DNA of 64,000 bases. Origin: Micrococcus terreus. Lineage in GTDB: Bacteria; Actinomycetota; Actinomycetes; Actinomycetales; Micrococcaceae. Position numbers and translations under genes: made by a program. The notes beneath the pieces are model-generated. The model did no database searches. It was given only the letters and a program-made list of their open reading frames with translations, and was not told the origin of the DNA. The stretch is from positions 62,001 through 126,000 of the forward strand of contig NZ_FPCG01000002.1 of assembly GCF_900116905.1 (NCBI RefSeq), read 5' to 3'. Below, in pieces: positions 60,493 through 64,000 of the stretch (the stretch's first letter is position 1; every line of letters begins with the position of its first letter).

Positions 60493-63243
60493 GTGAGCGC
60501 AGCTGAAGAAAGCTCCCATATCCTCAGTGGCCTGACGAATCAGATGCCCGACAAGGATCCGCAGGAGACCGCCGAATGGATCGAGTCCTTCGACGGCCTG
60601 GTGGAGTCGCGTGGCACCGAGCGCGCTGAATACATCATGCGCAGCCTGCTGCAGCGGGCCGGCACCAAGTCGGTGGGCGTGCCCATGGTCACCACCACCG
60701 ACTACGTCAACACCATCCCGGTGGACCAGGAACCCGAGTTCCCGGGCGACGAGGAGATGGAGCGCCGCTACCGCAACTACTTGCGGTGGAACGCGGCGAT
60801 GATCGTCCAGCGCGCCCAGCGCAAGGGTGTGGAGGTCGGCGGCCACATCTCCTCCTACGCCGGTCAGTCCACCCTGTACGAAGTGGGCCTGAACCACTTC
60901 TTCCGCGGAGCCGACCACCCCGGCGGCGGCGACCAGATCTTCTTCCAGGGGCACTCCTCCCCCGGCAACTACGCCCGTGCCTTCCTGGAGGGACGCCTGA
61001 CCGAGGAGGAGCTGGACGGGTTCCGCCAGGAGAAGTCCAAGGCCCCGCACGGCCTGCCCTCCTACCCGCACCCGCGGATGAAGCCGGACTTCTGGCAGTT
61101 CCCCACCGTGTCCATGGGCCTGGGGCCCTCCAATGCCATCCTGCAGGCCCAGTTCAACCGGTACCTGCACAACCGCGGCATCAAGGACACCTCGCAGCAG
61201 CACGTGTGGGCGTTCCTGGGCGACGGCGAGATGGACGAGCCGGAGTCGCGCGGCGCACTGCACATCGCCGCCAACGACAAGCTGGACAACCTCACGTTCG
61301 TGGTCAACTGCAACCTGCAGCGCCTGGACGGACCGGTGCGCGGCAACGGCAAGATCATCCAGGAGCTGGAGGCCTACTTCCGCGGCGCCGGCTGGAACGT
61401 CATCAAGGTCCTGTGGGGCCGCGAATGGGACCAGCTGCTGGAGAAGGACGACGACGGCGAGCTCGTGCGCATCATGAACGAGACCCTGGACGGCGACTAC
61501 CAGACGTACAAGGCCGAGGACGGCGGATTCGTCCGCGAGCACTTCTTCGGCCGCTCCTCCACCACCAAGGAGATGGTGGCGGAGATGAGCGACGACGAGA
61601 TCTGGGGCCTCAAGCGCGGCGGCCACGACTACAAGAAGGTCTACGCCGCCTACAAGGCCGCCATGGAGTACAAGGGCAAGCCCACCGTCATCCTGGCCCA
61701 GACCATCAAGGGCTACGGGCTGGGCACCCACTTCGAAGGCCGCAACGCCACCCACCAGATGAAGAAGCTGACGGTGGAGGACGTGAAGATGTTCCGCGAC
61801 CGTCACCGCATCCCGGTCACGGACGAGCAGATCGAGAACGATCCGTACAACGTGCCCTACTACCACCCGGGCCCGGATGCACCGGAGATCAAGTACATGA
61901 TGGAGCGGCGCAAGGAGCTGGGCGGATTCCTGCCCGAGCGCCGGTCCACGTACTCCAAGCTGCCGCTGCCCCCGGAGTCTGCCTACAAGCAGGCCAAGAA
62001 GGGCTCGGGCAAGCAGCTGGCCGCCACCACCATGGCGTTCGTGCGTCTGCTCAAGGACCTGCTCCGGGACAAGAACATCGGCCAGCGGATCGTGCCGATC
62101 ATCCCGGACGAGGCCCGCACCTTCGGCATGGACTCGTTCTTCCCCACCGCGAAGATCTACAACCCCAAGGGACAGAACTACCTCTCCGTGGACCGGGACC
62201 TGTTCCTGTCCTACAAGGAGTCCCCGCAGGGCCAGCTCTTCCATGTGGGCATCAACGAGTCCGGTGCCACCTCGGCGTTCAACGCCGCCGGCACCTCGTA
62301 CGCCACCCACGGCGAGCTGATGATCCCGGTGTACATCTTCTACTCGATGTTCGGCTTCCAGCGCACCGGGGACACCTTCTGGGCCGCAGCGGACCAGATG
62401 GCCCGCGGGTTCGTGATCGGCGCGACCGCCGGACGGACCACCCTGACCGGTGAGGGCACCCAGCACGCGGACGGGCACTCCCCGATCCTGGCCGCCACCA
62501 ACCCGGCCGTGAAGCACTACGACCCGGCGTTCGGCTACGAGATCGCCCACATCGTCCGCCAGGGCCTGGAGGACATGTACGGCGACCACGACCGCGGCGA
62601 GGACGTGCGCAACGTCATGTACTACCTCACCGTGTACAACGAGCCGATCCAGCACCCGGCCGAGCCGGAGGACCTGGACGTGGAGGGCCTACTCAAGGGC
62701 ATCTACAAGTACCAGGACGGTCAGGGCGAGGGACCCAAGGTCCAGCTGATGGGCTCCGGTGTCTCCCTGCCGTGGGCGATCGAGGCCCAGCAGATCCTGG
62801 CCGAGGACTGGAACGTCTCGGCGGACGTCTGGTCGGTGACCAGCTGGAACGAGCTGCGCCGCGAGGCGGTGGCGGCCGAGCGGAAGGGCTTCATGAACCC
62901 CTCCGAGGAGGCCCCGGTCCCGTACATCACCACCAAGCTGGCCGGCGCTGAAGGACCGATCGTGGCCACCACGGACTACATGACCATGGTCCCGGACCAG
63001 ATCCGCCAGTACATCCCGAACCGCTACGCCACCCTGGGTGCCGACGACTTCGGGTTCGCGGACACCCGCGCAGCGGCACGCCGTCACTTCGCCATCGACT
63101 CCCACTCGATGGTGGTGCGTGCCCTCCAGATGCTGGAGCAGGAGGAGAAGGTCGAGAAGGGCACCGCGGCGAAGGCCTTCGAGAAGTACCGGATCGACGA
63201 CGTCTCCGCCGGCACCACCGGCAATGCCGGAGGCGACGCGTAA
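60493..63243 (+). CDS. aceE: Pyruvate dehydrogenase E1 component (homodimeric)
   Basis: TPP-dependent decarboxylase of the pyruvate dehydrogenase complex, linking glycolysis to the TCA cycle. 916 residues in the single-chain form typical of actinobacteria. The TPP/Mg motif [17 protein letters not shown] ... [17 protein letters not shown] lies near 249-290, with [18 protein letters not shown] near 115-132, YADGHSP-like [15 protein letters not shown] near 656-670, and the C-terminal transketolase-type domain after about 720. The GTG at 60493 is preceded by AGAGAGG. Transcribed alone, with a perfect hairpin downstream and a PucR-like regulator next. Confidence 0.96.
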   Translation: MSAAEESSHILSGLTNQMPDKDPQETAEWIESFDGLVESRGTERAEYIMRSLLQRAGTKSVGVPMVTTTDYVNTIPVDQEPEFPGDEEMERRYRNYLRWNAAMIVQRAQRKGVEVGGHISSYAGQSTLYEVGLNHFFRGADHPGGGDQIFFQGHSSPGNYARAFLEGRLTEEELDGFRQEKSKAPHGLPSYPHPRMKPDFWQFPTVSMGLGPSNAILQAQFNRYLHNRGIKDTSQQHVWAFLGDGEMDEPESRGALHIAANDKLDNLTFVVNCNLQRLDGPVRGNGKIIQELEAYFRGAGWNVIKVLWGREWDQLLEKDDDGELVRIMNETLDGDYQTYKAEDGGFVREHFFGRSSTTKEMVAEMSDDEIWGLKRGGHDYKKVYAAYKAAMEYKGKPTVILAQTIKGYGLGTHFEGRNATHQMKKLTVEDVKMFRDRHRIPVTDEQIENDPYNVPYYHPGPDAPEIKYMMERRKELGGFLPERRSTYSKLPLPPESAYKQAKKGSGKQLAATTMAFVRLLKDLLRDKNIGQRIVPIIPDEARTFGMDSFFPTAKIYNPKGQNYLSVDRDLFLSYKESPQGQLFHVGINESGATSAFNAAGTSYATHGELMIPVYIFYSMFGFQRTGDTFWAAADQMARGFVIGATAGRTTLTGEGTQHADGHSPILAATNPAVKHYDPAFGYEIAHIVRQGLEDMYGDHDRGEDVRNVMYYLTVYNEPIQHPAEPEDLDVEGLLKGIYKYQDGQGEGPKVQLMGSGVSLPWAIEAQQILAEDWNVSADVWSVTSWNELRREAVAAERKGFMNPSEEAPVPYITTKLAGAEGPIVATTDYMTMVPDQIRQYIPNRYATLGADDFGFADTRAAARRHFAIDSHSMVVRALQMLEQEEKVEKGTAAKAFEKYRIDDVSAGTTGNAGGDA

Positions 63244-63276
63244 GGCGACCCCTCGCCTGCTCTCCCTGAGCAGGCC

Positions 63277-63323
63277 CGACGACGGCCGGTGAGGTTCCAG
63301 CGGGACCTCACCGGCCGTCGTCG
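63277..63323 (+). terminator. Hairpin terminator after aceE
   Basis: Arms 63277-63295 and 63305-63323, 19 bp perfect, 9-nt loop, with the CGACGACGG core at the base. It is 34 bp past the aceE stop. Confidence 0.92.
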
Positions 63324-63358
63324 TTCCCGGCGTCTGTGGAGTGGACCGGGACGCCGCA

Positions 63359-63377
63359 ATTGTGGGAAGTCCACAAT
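63359..63377. promoter_or_regulatory. Inverted repeat, possible operator of the PucR-like gene
   Basis: ATTGTGG-n5-CCACAAT, arms of 7 bp. It overlaps the -35 position relative to the -10 box at 63386, where a repressor would block polymerase. Confidence 0.5.
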
Positions 63378-63385
63378 CCAGGCCC

Positions 63386-63391
63386 TATGCT
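63386..63391 (+). promoter_or_regulatory. -10 box TATGCT of the PucR-like gene
   Basis: TATGCT, seven bases, ATG at 63399; probable leaderless start, downstream of the inverted repeat. Confidence 0.55.
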
Positions 63392-63398
63392 CGAGCAC

Positions 63399-64000
63399 AT
63401 GTCCGAGGCTCGCATCACGCCCCCGCCGCGCAAGGTCTCCGAAGAGTCCCTGCGCCGGCTGAGGTCCCATCTGGGATCGCTGAACACCGCCACCCTGCAG
63501 CGGCTGGACAGCACCCTGCCCTGGTACCGCAAGCTCAGCCCGGACGATCGCTCCTCCCTGGGCATGGTGGCCCAGCGCGGCCTGACCGGGTTCCTGGCCT
63601 GGTTCGAACGGCCCTCCACCACCATGACCACCCTGCTGGCCGAGGTCTTCGGCGGAGCCCCCACCGAGCTGACCAAGGCGATCAGCCTGCAGAAGGCCCT
63701 GCAGCTGATCCGCACCGTGGTGGACGTGGTGGAGGCCCTGGTGCCCGGGATCGTGCAGGACCGGGACCAGTCCGCGGTCCGCGAGGCGGTGCTGCGCTAC
63801 TCCCGGGAGATCGCCTTCGCCCTGGCCGACGTCTATGCCCGAGCCGCCGAGACACGCGGCGCCTGGGACTCACGACTGGAGGCGGTGCTGCTGGACGCCG
63901 TGCTGCGAGGAGACGAGCCGGATGAGATCCGCTCCCGCGCCGCCGCCGTGGGCTGGAACGGCACCGACGGCGTGCTGGTCATGGCCGGCAGCACCCCCAC
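63399..64000 (+). CDS. PucR/CdaR-type helix-turn-helix regulator, N-terminal part (cut by window edge)
   Basis: About 200 residues are visible; the stop lies past base 64000. The start is MSEARITPPPRKVSEESLRRL, followed by a helical N-terminal domain (LTKAISLQKALQLIRTVVDVVE, about 90-111). The sequence and the place after aceE match mycobacterial Rv2242, a regulator with a C-terminal HTH of the PucR family; the HTH itself is outside the window. In mycobacteria the downstream genes are fatty acid synthase II genes (fabD, acpM, kasA), so the regulator may link pyruvate dehydrogenase and fatty acid synthesis. Confidence 0.85.
   Translation, partial: MSEARITPPPRKVSEESLRRLRSHLGSLNTATLQRLDSTLPWYRKLSPDDRSSLGMVAQRGLTGFLAWFERPSTTMTTLLAEVFGGAPTELTKAISLQKALQLIRTVVDVVEALVPGIVQDRDQSAVREAVLRYSREIAFALADVYARAAETRGAWDSRLEAVLLDAVLRGDEPDEIRSRAAAVGWNGTDGVLVMAGSTP

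Overview
The window is GC-rich (roughly two thirds GC by eye) chromosomal DNA of a Gram-positive actinobacterium. Gene families and order fit the Micrococcales, most likely a Micrococcaceae relative (Micrococcus, Kocuria, Nesterenkonia or Arthrobacter type). The clues are the mycothiol-type DsbA, a MhuD-type haem oxygenase, a 480-residue GapB-type GAPDH, lipomannan mannosyltransferases, the Rv2228c/Rv2229c/Rv2230c-like and AhpE/DUF3052/aceE/PucR gene neighbourhoods, and many TANNNT boxes 6-7 nt before a start codon (leaderless transcription). The species cannot be named from the sequence. No insertion sequence, prophage, integrase, CRISPR array or rRNA operon was seen, so this is mostly core chromosome.

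Layout. 1-4.3 kb: cut-off SDR, zinc-free MDR reductase, valS. 4.3-10.3 kb (minus): small membrane protein, DsbA-like protein, clpX, clpP2, clpP1 and tig with a long histone-like tail, i.e. a protein quality-control block. 10.3-16.2 kb: tRNA-Pro, tRNA-Gly, Nei/Fpg glycosylase, rpiB, pepN and an OsmC-truncated haemoglobin fusion. 16.2-18.8 kb: APH(3')-like kinase coupled to an unknown gene, then tesB. 18.8-22.1 kb: an N-formylglutamate-amidohydrolase / DUF1704 peptidase / ATP-grasp ligase operon, the most interesting possible biochemical system here. 22.1-24.8 kb: ettA, an ssb paralogue, tRNA-Arg. 24.9-31.1 kb: four polytopic glycosyltransferase-type membrane proteins, probably lipomannan assembly. 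31.1-37.9 kb: orn, tRNA-His, CPBP-like protein, flavin oxidoreductase, GH13 trehalose-type enzyme, MFS pseudogene, mhuD, a Cys-rich copper-binding protein, def. 37.9-42.4 kb: decayed DUF222-HNH gene, gapB-type gap, rnpB, yaaA. 42.4-47.6 kb: RNase HI-VOC fusion, CdsZ-like coiled coil and Nif3 (one operon), msrA, cysK, cysE. 47.6-53 kb: M14 carboxypeptidase, gnd, SGNH lipoprotein, ppk2, yceI. 53-60.2 kb: amino-acid-monooxygenase-like flavoprotein plus amidase, TIGR02206 protein, PadR module, tRNA-Val, APH-family kinase, peroxiredoxin, DUF3052. 60.2-64 kb: aceE and the start of a PucR/CdaR-type regulator.

How the genes work together. Central carbon and sulfur metabolism (gap, gnd, rpiB, aceE, cysK-cysE), redox and stress defence (OsmC-globin, peroxiredoxin, MsrA, YaaA, DsbA, MhuD, copper storage), and protein turnover (Tig, ClpP1P2, ClpX, PepN, Def, M14) dominate. 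Strong perfect hairpins separate convergent units, and several contain a GACGAC core. Protein positions given below refer to the start codon chosen in each entry.
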